This document shows positions 47,364 to 58,961 of a stretch of 64,000 nt of DNA, one piece after another. The position numbers were made by a program, and so were the translations under genes. How positions within the stretch are numbered: position 1 is the first letter of the stretch; each line of letters starts with the position of its first letter. Source of the stretch: Melampsora larici-populina 98AG31 (taxonomy: Eukaryota > Basidiomycota > Pucciniomycetes > Pucciniales > Melampsoraceae); contig NW_006768800.1 in assembly GCF_000204055.1 (NCBI RefSeq), positions 800,103 through 864,102 on the forward strand. The letters are read 5' to 3'. The notes under the pieces are model-generated. The model did not search any database, was not told where the DNA came from, and saw nothing but the letters and a program-made list of their open reading frames with translations.

Positions 47364-48337
47364 TTACCGGATAGTTTCATGCATCAAGAAGAGTTCATGA
47401 GTCATCGGACCATATCCATCCAGCCTCCGTTTTGATTGACTAGTTGTTGTGACGAACATCACGAGATTAAAGAATTTAGGTATCAGAGTTCGAAAGTGAT
47501 TCGAAAGCTTACGTCGTGTTGAGACCCTAGCCGGATCGAGACTGAATGGTAGATATAACATAAAATTCAACTCACGTTCGCGGGCCAAATATTTTGAGTG
47601 CTCTGATGTGGGTGTCTTTTCCATTAAGGTGATTGGCCAAAACCGCGATCTGGAACAGGTGGCCTTTAATAGCAACGCTAAGATCGAAACGTCTGTTGAG
47701 TTATTAGGCTAATGAGATGATATAGTCCAGAGTGACTTACGATTCATCGTCATCATCATCGCTTTCATCCTCATCCTTGTCATTGGCATCATCCTCGTTA
47801 CCGAGCTTGATGTCCTGCCATCCTCGTGGGTTTCGTAAATCAAGTTGTTTGATCTGTTGTAGATCTTGTTTGAAACTGCCAACGGCTATCGAAAGGCGAC
47901 AAGGCGTGTAGGAGTCATCCATCGAGACATCCACAAATATCGAAATACGCTATTCAGAGCATTCATAATAAATTAGACTTCAACGAACTGATGAGAGATC
48001 AAACAGCCCCTCTATTCTTGTAGCAGGAGTTCAAAGTGAACTTACTGAAACAGCAGTCTTTTTGGGGAATTCGATCCGTATAAAGTGAGGCTGAGGACCT
48101 TCCGATCTGGAACCATTCGACAAACCAATCAGGATCCTTAAATAATGATTTGAAAGCGAAAAGAAATCCACCAAACTGCCACAACGTATGAATAGAATCA
48201 TCTCTGAGTTGAGCAACGCCAAAGCCAGGTTTGGCACTAGAAACAGACCAAACAGCTCGGTCTCCTAGATCGACTTCTTCGGTTGCTTTGGTCGCGTTGG
48301 GCGCGTTGGGCGCCTGCGTGACTGGGATAGCTGACAT
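47364..48337 (-). CDS. APC10: Anaphase-promoting complex subunit 10
   Basis: Five exons: 48337-48177, 48106-48046, 47949-47741, 47692-47576, 47439-47364; 207 residues, all phases agreeing. APC10/DOC1 is the processivity subunit of the nuclear APC/C ubiquitin ligase and helps hold D-box degrons with the co-activator. The DOC domain covers most of the protein: [40 protein letters not shown] (the junction restores the family's WQSDGxQPH motif), [20 protein letters not shown] and [19 protein letters not shown]. The protein ends in HETIR, the Ile-Arg tail that in this family docks on the APC3 TPR scaffold. An acidic Asp/Glu/Lys insert ([20 protein letters not shown]) in the middle of the fold is a lineage addition. 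Intron 4 is the least certain join. Confidence 0.9.
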
Positions 48338-49199
48338 GCTTTAGAGCTGAAGTTGAAGGCGCGTATACCGTTGAGCATCCAGCAAATGTGAGCAGCGAGT
48401 CTCGATTGCTCTCAATACCCGTTTCTGGTGGCATTTCGGTACCACGTCGGGGCTAGACACGCCTGCGACCCGGACACCGGGTCTTCTGCCTTGCAGGGTT
48501 TGCATCGCATGATTCTTTTGTATCATGCCGTCGGGATGGATTTAGCTGGATTTAATTTCCTATGGATAAGGTTGAATCTCATATTTTTGGTATGTATGAA
48601 GAAGCACGCGCGAAATGAGTTGATTCCCAATTATGTCGATTCATAAGACTTGTCCATAATCCAGCAGAAAGGGATGTACTGCAGAAGTCCCTGTATGTGG
48701 TTGCACATTCTGGAAGAAGCTAGACTTGCCAATGGGGTGGCAAAAGTGTTGCCTTGTGCAGGACAGCAAATTTGTATTGCTACATCGGATGAGGACTGCT
48801 CACTTGTACAATACATACATGGTTATCATAAGCAAAACAGATACAAGAATGAGAAGGATTTCAATAGGATCAAATCTTGGTTGGAAAATTGGACACTGGT
48901 ACAATCCGCTTGGGTGAGATGCGAAGATGATCACTTGTCATCTAATATCAACTAGTTTACAAAATCTCATGGTGTATATAGTTGTATTTACCAAGAGACC
49001 TAGGAGCAAAAAAAGTTGAACACACAAATGGTTGACATTTGATGACATATGGCGTAAGCGATAAGTTGTTTAAGATGAAAAGTAATCAAGGAGAGAAGAT
49101 CTAGTACGTGTTTGCTTAATAATTACCACAAAGATATTCACAGCTAATGAGAGAAAAATAAGTGGAACAATTGAAAATGCAAATCATAAGAAGACAAGA
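48338..49199. other. Intergenic between APC10 and NAR1
   Basis: The left end should carry the APC10 promoter. ORFs at 48650-48955 and 48428-48646 (plus) have no recognisable domain. Confidence 0.4.
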
Positions 49200-50814
49200 T
49201 CACCACTGAACCGCAAACCCATTTGTTTCGATTGGCACAACTCGGTATTGTGTTTTGAATAGGTTTTGATGATCCTTTTGATCAGGGAACCATTTCTTCA
49301 ACCAATCCTCAATCTCTTCGTCTTGGCTGATCATAGTAGGAGGAGAGATACCAGAAGTCGAATACTTTGACTCAAGTTCATCCAACCAGTCGCGAGTTTC
49401 ATAGTGATCAGGTTTCGAGATCTGACCACCACCATTCAAACACCCTGAAGGACAAGCCATGACTTCAACATAATCTAATCTCTGACCATCCTGTGATGTA
49501 TCCTTGACTCTCCTCCGATTGAGATTGCTGCTAGGACCAGTAGGGCCTTTAAACTTTCGTACTAGGTTTTGTAAATTTTTGAATCCATAACAGTGAGCTC
49601 CTTTGAATAGTACCTTTTTTGTGTCTTGGTCGGTGGTCGTGATCAGGTATTCACAATAATCTCTACCACGTTTGCGCTCGATGGTCAAAGTGGCATCGGC
49701 GGATTTATGTTCATCGAGAATAGATTGAATGATGAATTGCAAATAACCTCCGCTACTTGATCTTTCGCTTTCGGGTCGATCGATCCAAGTTGGGATGATG
49801 GAAGTCGAGGGAGTGTGTGATGTTACTTCAGAACTCAGTTTCGGTGCGTTGCTAGTCTGTGTTATTTGTGGTTGAGATGATGATGCAGAAAGAAGATCAA
49901 AATGGTGTTCTTCTAACATCTTTTGTACTTCTCCCGTTGTTAAAACTAAATCGACATCCTTAACCCCACTCTCGGAATTGATGAAATCCTGCCGACTAGC
50001 TTCAAGTTTTTTATCATAACAACTCATAATAGTAACATGATAAATTTGATTCGGTGTAACATTGATCAATTTGGAAAATTGTGTAGATTTGATGATTGAT
50101 CCCTGAATAGCTTGTGGTGATTTCACATTACTAATCATGTTCAAAATATCTTCTGTTTGAGTTTTTTCTGCATAACATATCCAACCGGGACATGAACTTG
50201 ATAAGATGGTTTTAGGTTTGACTTGTGCTTGTTTTTGACGATGGATCCGATCAAATTCTAGTTTCGTTTGATACAAACTGAGCGCTTGTGAAAACTTTGA
50301 ATCAAAGACTAAATGAAAGCCTATGATTTCAATAAAAAAAGTCTTGAGAGATTCGAATGTGGCGGATATGGATAGCTTATAATATGCCGAAAGGGAGGCG
50401 AGTGATTGGGTCGAGATTGAGATGATGGGATAAAGTGTTGTATCTGCTTTCAAGGTTGAATAAAGTTGTGATGTAGATTGTAATGCGACGAGGACTGATT
50501 CGGAACTAGTAACACATCCACTGTGGAATTTAAAATGGTATCGTAAGTTTTCAGTGAGATATCAAAGAGCATCAAAAACCAACTGACCTACAAGCTAAAC
50601 AGTCCGTTAAACTGATTTCAGCCTTCTTCTGCGGAAGTGGTTCTGGTGCTGAGAGGGTGATAGGTACTTCATCTAGCCTGATTTCGGTAACAGCAGATGG
50701 AACTTCTTCTTTGATAATTGGTTCGATCGATTCAGTGGGTTTGATACATAGTTGAGATGGACCAAGATAATCATTTAAATCGATGAGTGATGGTGAGAAG
50801 TTGGATGGTGGCAT
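49200..50814 (-). CDS. NAR1: Cytosolic Fe-S cluster assembly factor NAR1
   Basis: Exons 50814-50588 and 50520-49200; 515 residues from the ATG at 50814, which gives the family start MPPSNFSPSLIDLNDYLGPS (an ATG at 50841 would add nine residues). NAR1 is the iron-only-hydrogenase-like protein of the cytosolic iron-sulfur assembly pathway, linking the NBP35-CFD1 scaffold to the CIA targeting complex. The N-terminal [4Fe-4S] ligands are C23 and the C72-x2-C75-x2-C78 set, the last rebuilt across the intron (DCLAC|SGC). The second cluster's cysteines lie in SSCPGWICYAEKT, MSCYDKKLEASR and VMACPSGCLNGGG. DVDLVLTTGEV is also family-typical. The chain ends in Trp, as expected for CIA targeting. A Ser-rich loop (residues about 250-290) is extra. 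Confidence 0.94.
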
Positions 50815-52838
50815 CGCTTTAAGTTTGATTTTATTTTCCAAAATTTAAGTTCTCAGCTTGGATTTGAGATTTTATATTTTCAGAAATGGACGAATGACTT
50901 TATGCTGAGTCAACACCAAATTATCGAGTCTGATATGCTGCAACTCTGAAGCCCGCTCGGACTAGTCCAATCCTTGAGCCTTTGGGATGAGGTCTTATCA
51001 GGTTTGATCCAGAAGACAAAACAATTAGCCAGCGCAGAAACTCCAAAACAAATCGTCCACTTCATTCTCCTGAATACAGCCGGTTCATTTTCTTCGCTTC
51101 ATCACAATGCCCCTATTCCTCCGCCTGTCTCCTTTCCATATGACATTTTAGATTCAACCACAGTACTTGTACATCAAATGAACGCTCATAAACGATGGAC
51201 AAACTGGTAATTTAATTACAAAGAACCAACACATTTGGTGACAAAAATCCCGCACGACCTCCCATGTGACATGCCTAAGAGCCTGAGGTGGTACCGGACC
51301 CAACAAAAGTATTGGGAACATCGATCAGGCAAGCACATTCGAACATAAAATGTAAATACAATGATAGAAACAACAAGACTATCTGCATATGGCATAGAAA
51401 GAGCTTTGGTGAATAAAGCTGCGTCCTCAACAAGCAAGAGATAAATCGACAAAAACCGAAGCCTTTCGTGGACTTAGGTTGCTGCAGACAAAAAGATACA
51501 CCAATGGCAATTGAAAAAACTTGGACACAAGTCCTTGCATCCAACAAAAACACAGTGCTTCCCAAACACATTCTGTCTCGCAAAGATTCTTGTGACGCAC
51601 TGTGGCCGTGGGCGCCGAATTTTCCATATTGGATCATGTTCCTTTTGCTTGTCGGCGGCAAGAAACTGGTTTCTATTGGAAACACTCAAATCATAATCAT
51701 GGGTATTAGATAGCGATAGCCAATCAATAGGCTTCTTTAGCAAAAGGCATGACCCAATCTCTCCAGGCAAGTCTAGATACATAGCTAGGCAAATGATGTA
51801 TCTTTTATTGCCAAAATTAATTTCAACAACTTTCGAGTTCATTTGTAGTTTTCTGGTTTGTTAAAGAAAGATATCTCAGATAAACTTAACCAAGTCCCAA
51901 GTGAAATAGAGTCAAATGACTTTCAATGATTACTTCCTATCTGTGATACATACCTCACTAAAATACTTGTCCTTCTAAGTTCTGGGACCTAGATCTCCTC
52001 ACCAAGATGTACCTTGGATAGAAGGGTCATATGAATAAGTGTTGGATATACATTGCATACATAAATAGGCTCTTAGTACGCGTTGCACAAGGAATATGTG
52101 ATATAGGGCTCATTAGAAGTATTGATGGCACATGCACCTGTGATCGTTGGTATGAAAAGTTTCCTTGGTATTTGTAGAAATGTGGTATCAGTTTGATGAG
52201 AAGAAACATTCAACATAATGTACATACCACATAGTAGATTGGATACACTGGCAAGATGAAAATGATTTGTTCAGAATTGAAAACTTTCATATCTATGATG
52301 CGGAAAACATAAAATGACATGTGTTTATTAATCTCAACTTGATTTTTGCATCGGCAGAATGTCCACTTGGTGAGAGATGGCTATCCACCTTACACCAAAA
52401 ACTGTTTAACACATAAACCCATAGGTTGTGAGAGCAGTAATCTGTTACTAGGATTGGGGGGGGTACCATCATATGCAAGGCAAATGACAAAGTCACACGG
52501 TAATTTGCGCAAAGCAGATATGCTCAAGTAGACTGTTGGAAAGTCTGAGTATGTATGTATGAAAGGTATGCGCGAAGCATTTTTCGTTTTCATCATCGGG
52601 ATGTTCAGGTATTGATGTGGTCGAGACCATAGAGGCGCAATAGACAAAACATCACGCGTGAAATGCAAGAAATGAAAATAGATACTACTACAAGTGACAT
52701 CGAGAGAAGAGATTACTGTTGATATATCAAATAAAGAAATGTGTGCAAGGATACAAGAAAACTAGAACGAGACAAGAAAAAAAATAAAGAACACAAATGC
52801 TAGAACACCAAGTGAACCTCCACAAAACCCCTGTCACA
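50815..52838. other. Intergenic, NAR1 upstream and beyond
   Basis: The left end is the NAR1 promoter. A plus-strand frame at 50974-51210 (78 codons, opens with TTG not ATG) and a minus-strand frame at 51474-51842 (122 codons) are open but match nothing I recognise. 52450-52466 has a G-rich patch. No supported gene. Confidence 0.35.
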
Positions 52839-54000
52839 TCATTGCTTTTTGTCATGACTCAACAAGATCTTCATCTTCTTACTAAAATCTTGACCAGATG
52901 CCTCCGTTAGTGGTCGTTTCGTTGTTAGTCGGACTCGAGCCTTTAAAGGTTTATCGTGCTTAGAGTCGTAACAAATCCGGTCTGACATAACGTGTAGCGA
53001 TTTAGTCCGGAAAGTCGACAAGATCTTTTGGAGTGGAATCTCATCGACAGGCGGGCAGGGTTTTTTGACCGAAGGTCCAGCTTCCATACTCTCTTGCACC
53101 GGATTAGCGTTCTCCTTTGCCGATGATCGAGAAGTAGATGCTTGCGGATTTGTGTCTTCAGCCGGCTCCTGTCGGCTGTTATCCGCTGGTTCATCATGAG
53201 ACGAATATCCGGAATCCCCTTTACCATCCCCAGCCTCGACGCCTTCACCATCCTCAAGCTCCCTGATGTCTTCATTCGATCGATAATGATGTCGAGTAAG
53301 ATCGTCGGAAGGTGATGAATGTTGGTTTAAGTCGTCAACATGAGCGCCTTCTGGCTCAAAATCTCGAGATTCCTCTAGTATGTCTGATTCGTCCGACAAG
53401 TCTTGTGAATGTTGATCAAATGATGATGCCCGGCTTCGGTTTGGCGTCTTGAATCCACTCGGAAGAAGCCCTCGTGGTTCATTGTTGAGTAAAGAGCCGT
53501 TGACTCGGGAGAGATCATGAGGAGCATTCCTGAATTGCCTCCGACCAATGAGGCCGTCGTTGAATCGATTACAAAGATTCGGAAATAAGTCCCGTTTAGG
53601 ACTCGCGGAAGCAGTGGCGCGATCGTTTCTAGCGTTCCAATTTGAAGACATTCGGGCAGCATGCCAGTAAGGGTCTAAGATTACTTCGTCACCATATGGC
53701 TTTGGGTCCTGCTTTGTATAACGCGTTGGGAGTGGACGAGCAGGTCCGGGGATGCCGTTTTTGGATGGCGAATGCAAGTAATCTAGAGAAGATAGAAGTG
53801 AAAGAGATAGTAAAAATCAGCACACGCAAAAAAATAAGTCAAAACATCAAGGAAGTCTTCTCACCTTTAAGGATGGGATGATTCCTTATTGGGGCAACCG
53901 TAAAGCTTTTACGACTGGGGCACATAGGTGGGAGCGCCGCGTTGCGATGGGTAACACCATCAACTTGAGGAAGGAGGTAAGAGGTAGATTGGTATGCCAT
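52839..54000 (-). CDS. Hypothetical disordered acidic/Ser-rich protein
   Basis: Exons 54000-53865 and 53782-52839; 359 residues from ATG 54000. The intron starts GTGAGA, ends CTCTAG and restores frame. The sequence is mostly disordered: Arg/Ser/Asn-rich to about residue 170, then acidic (NEDIRELEDGEGVEAGDGKG), then Ser/Thr. The last 70 residues look more ordered (IPLQKILSTFRTKSLHVMSD, ARVRLTTKRPL). No family recognised; a nuclear or cytoskeletal regulator would be a guess. Absence of stops in both exons and coherent splicing support a true gene. Confidence 0.7.
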
Positions 54001-55125
54001 TTCGACTTCAAGAAGGATTGAAAGATGTAAAGGTGATGATATATTTATATATCTAGGAGGATCGTAGAAAGAAGATTTAGGAGTATGTAGGCTGGTGAAT
54101 GTGCCGAGAAAGTGAAGGAAGCAGGGTAAGATGAAGCTGTTTATCAAAAAGGGTTATAAAGGTATTGTGAAATTTTGATAATGAAGCTTTGTGAATAGAT
54201 AGCGTGATGGGTGAATAAGAAAGACAAGAATACCTGGGGGGAGCAGGACTTTTTATACGATTTCCAGTGGAAAGCGACTGGGTCATGATTCGCATCGCGC
54301 CCTCATCTCAGCTGTTGTTCCTTGCCAGATAGGTGAGTTGGTCTGCATTCCTTGAGTCTACCGTCAAAGCAGTGTGCCTCACCGAGACATTTCTTAGGCC
54401 CGAATAAAATCTCCTGCTCACAAGTGATCAGTGCTGAAGCTCGCCATCCGTTCTAGTCTTCGTTTTGGTCCTGAATTCCATAGCTCAGGTTCTTTTTTGA
54501 TCCAGCAATCGCAGTGAATCAAAGACTCGGCCATTTTCTGAAGGGTATCTGCTACGTCGGATCTTCATCACAACTGCTTCACATATAATACTGATGCTTG
54601 ATCAGGATGAAAGACGGATCGGATCGAAAAAGGTAGAACTTTATGCTGCCGCAACTGTCTACACAGTCCTTGAAGAGTTCTTCAACACCCCAAAAGCTCG
54701 TTTAACAAGTCACAAGTAGTAGCCAACGGCTAAGCTGATCGGTCCATATTGATTATATACTGTTGAAAATGTTAGACTTGTGACCGACTATCAGGTAAAG
54801 AGGTACACCCAGATTTTTTGTGTAACTCACAAAGCGCCAACTTCAAGGTAGACAGACTAATGATCTGATAAGTCTATTGCAAAACAAAGGAATCCCAACA
54901 AACCACTTGAAGTAACTCGAAAAAAGTCAAATACGTAGGGCAATTTGTTTACCTCGAGAGGCTCAATGTTCCTGATGTCCGGTCAAAGCGTGACATGACG
55001 AGGGTTGAAACTCAGTTCGATCCAGCAAAACATTTGTGATTATATCATGATCAGTCATTTTGAGAACCTGGCTTTTAAAGTGGATAGCAACAATCTGACC
55101 ATTTCACCTGGACAACATGTAGTAG
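54001..55125. other. Intergenic, upstream of the disordered-protein gene
   Basis: No gene recognised; the sequence up to the retrotransposon end at 55126 is featureless apart from short ORFs. Confidence 0.4.
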
Positions 55126-55229
55126 GAAATATCGTCAAGTACTTGCGGAAGTCACTCAACACTGACATAAACGACACTAGGCTAAACATTTTGTATAAAT
55201 TATCATGTCCAAAAACCTAACAACACCCT
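55126..55229 (-). repeat. Split direct repeat B2 (3' terminus)
   Basis: 104 bp, outer end GAAATATCGTCAAGTACTTG on the plus strand. It matches B1 (55795-55898) with about two substitutions and marks the 3' end of the retrotransposon. Confidence 0.92.
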
Positions 55230-55555
55230 ACGGGGTGGCTAGCGGTACATAATATGAAACAACAATATAAAAAAGAAGTGTAGAAATATAACAAAAAAAG
55301 ATAAAACAGTTTTTTAAAATAACTACTGTATGCCATACATTTTTTTTGTATAAAAAAGATAAGAGGATACATAAAAATTGTTTTGCTTTTAGCTATAACA
55401 AAAAAGAACTATAGAAAGATTAAACATAAATGAATCAAATTTTTTATATTGTTGATTGAATGAAATAATATAGATAAATTATAGGAAATGATCTTTTTAA
55501 ATAAGTAAGAAAGAATAATAGATATACTTAAAACCATACGGGTGGGAAAGGGAGG
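55230..55555. other. AT-rich spacer between B2 and A2
   Basis: 326 bp of A/T-rich sequence with poly-T and poly-A runs and no ORF of note. In this class of elements the region 3' of the B1A2 block usually holds the polyadenylation signals. Confidence 0.6.
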
Positions 55556-55794
55556 GCTTCAAAAATGACTTGCTGACTTGCTGAAACTTGACGATGAAGT
55601 TGAAGAATGGAAGATTGGAAGATATAGGTAAAGGAAAGATGAATGGCGAATTCTGTGGTAAACTGTAACAGGATGATGTCATCTATACATGAGAGTAAAG
55701 AGACAACAATGACCCGACCCGAATTGCAAACATTCATACTCGAAGAACCTATATCCGATATTCCAATCAGTAAATAACTAGTTACCTACAACTA
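55556..55794 (-). repeat. Split direct repeat A2
   Basis: 239 bp, running GCTTCAAAAATGACTTGCTG to CTAGTTACCTACAACTA on the plus strand. It differs from A1 mainly by a six-base TGTAAC insertion near 55666. Confidence 0.93.
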
Positions 55795-55898
55795 GAAATA
55801 TCGTCAAGTACTTACGGAAGTCACTCAACACTGACATAAACAACACTAGGCTAAACATTTTGTATAAATTATCATGTCCAAAAACCTAACAACACCCT
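55795..55898 (-). repeat. Split direct repeat B1
   Basis: 104 bp directly joined to A2 with no spacer. The junction CTACAACTA/GAAATATCG would be the expected recombination site of the circular intermediate. Confidence 0.92.
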
Positions 55899-56106
55899 CT
55901 CCGACCCGCCTATGTATAAAGCGTATTTCAAGAGTGGTGAAGAAGGGAGGAAAAAAATAAAATATAACAAAAAGAGCATAGAGTCAGTCAGTTTGTGAAA
56001 TCCGAAAAAGCACAATAACGAAAAATTTCCAGCGTATAACACTCCTCTGTAAAAGAAAGTGTAGAGGAAATCCAAAAGAATATTAAAACTCAATCAAGCA
56101 CTCACG

Positions 56107-57123
56107 TCAAACAAAAACTACAGAAGCACCAACGTGAGCCGGTTGACCAATCACATGATTTTGTGAATCTGGTAATCTTAAAGCTACGTGGCCTCGAACA
56201 TAGATACGAAAAGCCTCAGAAGACCATCTTCCGGCAGATTGAATATACTCCATTGAAGCACCTGACTGAGCCAAAGCTGTAGCACCACCGGACCTGAGAG
56301 AATGACCGGAAAAGGACTTATCGAATAGAGAGTGAAATCGAGATAAAAACCAAGATCTCATCGGAATAGAGCCACTTGAAGTCAAAAATAGTTCGGATTT
56401 TGATAGAAACAATAAATCCCTAGATCTCAAATAGGATTTCATCCCAGAGATAGGACAAGCTGAGGAGTTTTTGAAATATTGGACGATAACAGTAACACCG
56501 GTGAAACCCGAATTGCACTTAGAGTAAGGCAGAGAGTATTTTATAAATTTTCCGCAGGTTGAGAATTTCAAGGAGCAGCGCTTGATGACCTTCCTTTCAT
56601 CAAATAACTTTTTTGAATCAGGAATGGTAATTTCGCCCAGACGGTGGAGACCACCAAAACCGACGCTCAGTAAGACCAAGAAGAGACGGTTGTCATGAGT
56701 GACTCCTAATTTCGAAACCGCAGACTCGATTTGAGTAATAGTAAGAGGTTCTTTTCTTTTAACAGGACTAGATAACGACTTGAGACAACCTTTTAAGGTT
56801 TTCTTCACTAACGGATTGTTTGTATCACACTTCAGATTAGGAAACTTGAGATTAAATATAAAATTGATACCGTTAAGATAAATTCGGACAGATCGAGGAG
56901 AAATTTTCCTGCACGTATAAGATACATATTCACATAAAGTGTCACAATTAGGATTAAATAAATACCCAAATTGAAGACAAAACCGATAGAAACTTCTAAA
57001 AGATGATTTGTATTTTTGATAAGTAGAAAGGTTAATAATAGCTTTTTGATCTTTCTTTACTAGTTGCTTAATTTGATAGATAGTGATAGAGGAAGAAGGT
57101 TTCTTTAAAGCTCTCGACGCCAT
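56107..57123 (-). CDS. Retrotransposon tyrosine recombinase
   Basis: 338 codons from ATG 57123, overlapping the end of the RT-RNase H frame by 19 nt. It replaces the DDE integrase of other retrotransposons and inserts circular cDNA by strand exchange. The N-terminal 110 residues form the core-binding region (YQKYKSSFRSFYRFCLQFGY). Catalytic residues of the family are present: R161 in HRLGEI, H284 and R287 in GHSLRSGGATALAQ, W300 and the nucleophile Y308 in GRWSSEAFRIYVR. All essential motifs are intact, so an active enzyme is plausible. A similar fold occurs in Crypton DNA transposons, but the adjacent RT frame rules that out. Confidence 0.94.
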   Translation of the reverse strand: MASRALKKPSSSITIYQIKQLVKKDQKAIINLSTYQKYKSSFRSFYRFCLQFGYLFNPNCDTLCEYVSYTCRKISPRSVRIYLNGINFIFNLKFPNLKCDTNNPLVKKTLKGCLKSLSSPVKRKEPLTITQIESAVSKLGVTHDNRLFLVLLSVGFGGLHRLGEITIPDSKKLFDERKVIKRCSLKFSTCGKFIKYSLPYSKCNSGFTGVTVIVQYFKNSSACPISGMKSYLRSRDLLFLSKSELFLTSSGSIPMRSWFLSRFHSLFDKSFSGHSLRSGGATALAQSGASMEYIQSAGRWSSEAFRIYVRGHVALRLPDSQNHVIGQPAHVGASVVFV

Positions 57124-58961
57124 GATAAAGCCGGGTTGTTAAAGAATTCTAAGTTAATTTCAATACCCCCCGCACCGAGGACAGGATCGATATCCAAAAG
57201 AGAAATAGAAAGAGGGTGAAACTTCCTCTGAACTGAATCTACTAGAGCGTGAGATAACATATCTGCGCAAGTGTTGGTAAGGCCTGCTATATGAGAAACT
57301 TTCACTTCCACATGACAATCTACCATACGTTGTACGATGTAACGAAAGAGGGGTCGAACGAGTTGATTAGGGCGATGTGAATTAAATAGATGAAACACGT
57401 TTTTATTGTCGGTATGCACATAGATCCTACTGGAACCAGCGTTAACGCCAAGATCAATAGCTGCAAGGACAGCTAAAAGTTCAGCCCAGTAGATGTGGCG
57501 AGAAGGAAGAGGAAGCTTATGATAGTAAGCTTTTCTTTGATCGGGGTTCCAAACGCCAATCCCCGTTGGACAAGCATCAACAAAAAACAAGGAATCTGCC
57601 TGAGGAGCCGACCAGGACGACGATTTCAGGACTAAGACCCTGTTGCTAGATTCAAAATATTTTAACAACCAACGTAAATCCTCCTGATTTTCTTTGTTGA
57701 GGTGAATCTTCAGGAACCGTTCAGTCTTTCCACCAGTTTTCTCATAAAGACTCTGTAATGCAAATCTCCCTAAAGGCATCGAGTTTAACCCCCAAGAGAT
57801 CCAGCCTTGTAAAGCTTGCCAGTCTCTAAGAGTATGGCTCGGAATAGAAACAAATGATCTAATTCTTTCAGTCATCAGGAGCTTCTTATCTGCTTCTAGA
57901 TAGATGCTCATTTTCTTCGAATCCACAATATGACCGATGATTTCTAGAACGGAGCCGTGGACCTGCTTCTTCCACACCCAAGGAATCCCCAAGATATCGA
58001 AAACCATAAGAAGTTTCGCCTGAGGACCTGGGATGCGATGGCCTTTGAATGTAATCCAATCGTCGGCTGCAGCGGCAGACCAGACGTCATCCATCATGCA
58101 GTTCAAGTACTTAATATGAAAGACTTCCTCTGCGATCCAGAGAACGAGCGAAAAAACGCCACACCAGATATGAGGAGACGACGATGAACCAAAGGTTAAG
58201 TTATGGTCCACTCTGAATTTCTCCTTAATTCGTAAGATCTGTCGGAGTTGGTATTGCAAGTGAGCTGGAAGAGTTCGAAAGGCTCCCTCAACGTCGGATT
58301 TGAAGATTGTGACGTTCCCATGTTTCTTTTTGAGCTCAATAAGAAAAGGAATCCATGATTGGAGACAGTCGTAAAATACTTTAATTATATCTTTGTCGAT
58401 CAGATCGTTTGGTGATGGCTTTCCAAAGCTCATGTTTGAGCAGACTCTCATTTTATCGGAGTCCTTTTTCGAGGTCATCAGGAGAGGTATAACCTTCATT
58501 CCTGGTAAAAGGGTCGAAAATTCCTCAGAATAACGCCCTTTGACGATTTCTTCCTCGCATTGTTTTTCTAGTAACTCCTGATGTTCGGCACAAGAAGGAT
58601 GGTTTGGCGGGTTCGAGATTTCTGAAGTCGGTAAAGAAGATGTAGGCCAAAAACCCTCGCGCAGTCCTTTCATAGCTGATTTTACGAAAGATTGGTTTGG
58701 ATGGAACTTCAATAGCTGTTCCATCTTGTCCACATTGAAAGGAGTAGTAATTTTGAAGAGATAATGAAACCGTTTAAGAGCAAAGGCCGCGTCTTCATCA
58801 ACCGATAGAGGGGGAGCATCGGGAAAAGGTAATGCTGTTCGACTAGATTCAATAGCTGCTGAGAAACCAAGAGGGTTGGAACCATCCCATTGATAACCTC
58901 GCAAATATCTCTCTGACGTATACTCTTCAGGAGTGGTCGCATCCGCGGTGTTTCTGACCAC
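57105..58961 (-). CDS. Retrotransposon reverse transcriptase-RNase H
   Basis: 618 open codons. Residue 1 here is a GTG at 58961; the frame continues upstream to a stop near 58986 without any ATG, so translation must come from frameshifting off the gag frame, a splice, or a non-ATG start. RT motifs: MRVCSNMSFGKPSPND (about 181-196), D223 in FKSDVEGAFRTLP, SSSSPHIWCGVFS and the active site CMMDD (D291, D292). RNase H follows with D462 in FVDACPTGIGVW, E494 in YWAELLAVLA and D518 in VHTDNKN. This order and the MDD box fit YR-type elements. No internal stop. Confidence 0.93.
   Translation of the reverse strand: MVRNTADATTPEEYTSERYLRGYQWDGSNPLGFSAAIESSRTALPFPDAPPLSVDEDAAFALKRFHYLFKITTPFNVDKMEQLLKFHPNQSFVKSAMKGLREGFWPTSSLPTSEISNPPNHPSCAEHQELLEKQCEEEIVKGRYSEEFSTLLPGMKVIPLLMTSKKDSDKMRVCSNMSFGKPSPNDLIDKDIIKVFYDCLQSWIPFLIELKKKHGNVTIFKSDVEGAFRTLPAHLQYQLRQILRIKEKFRVDHNLTFGSSSSPHIWCGVFSLVLWIAEEVFHIKYLNCMMDDVWSAAAADDWITFKGHRIPGPQAKLLMVFDILGIPWVWKKQVHGSVLEIIGHIVDSKKMSIYLEADKKLLMTERIRSFVSIPSHTLRDWQALQGWISWGLNSMPLGRFALQSLYEKTGGKTERFLKIHLNKENQEDLRWLLKYFESSNRVLVLKSSSWSAPQADSLFFVDACPTGIGVWNPDQRKAYYHKLPLPSRHIYWAELLAVLAAIDLGVNAGSSRIYVHTDNKNVFHLFNSHRPNQLVRPLFRYIVQRMVDCHVEVKVSHIAGLTNTCADMLSHALVDSVQRKFHPLSISLLDIDPVLGAGGIEINLEFFNNPALSWRREL

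Noticed and set aside
50974..51210. 78-codon plus-strand frame, divergent from NAR1
   Set aside because: No ATG at its start, no recognised family and no clear neighbouring exons.
56107..57123. Stand-alone Crypton DNA transposon
   Set aside because: The recombinase frame directly overlaps an RT-RNase H frame and lies inside split direct repeats, so it belongs to a retrotransposon.
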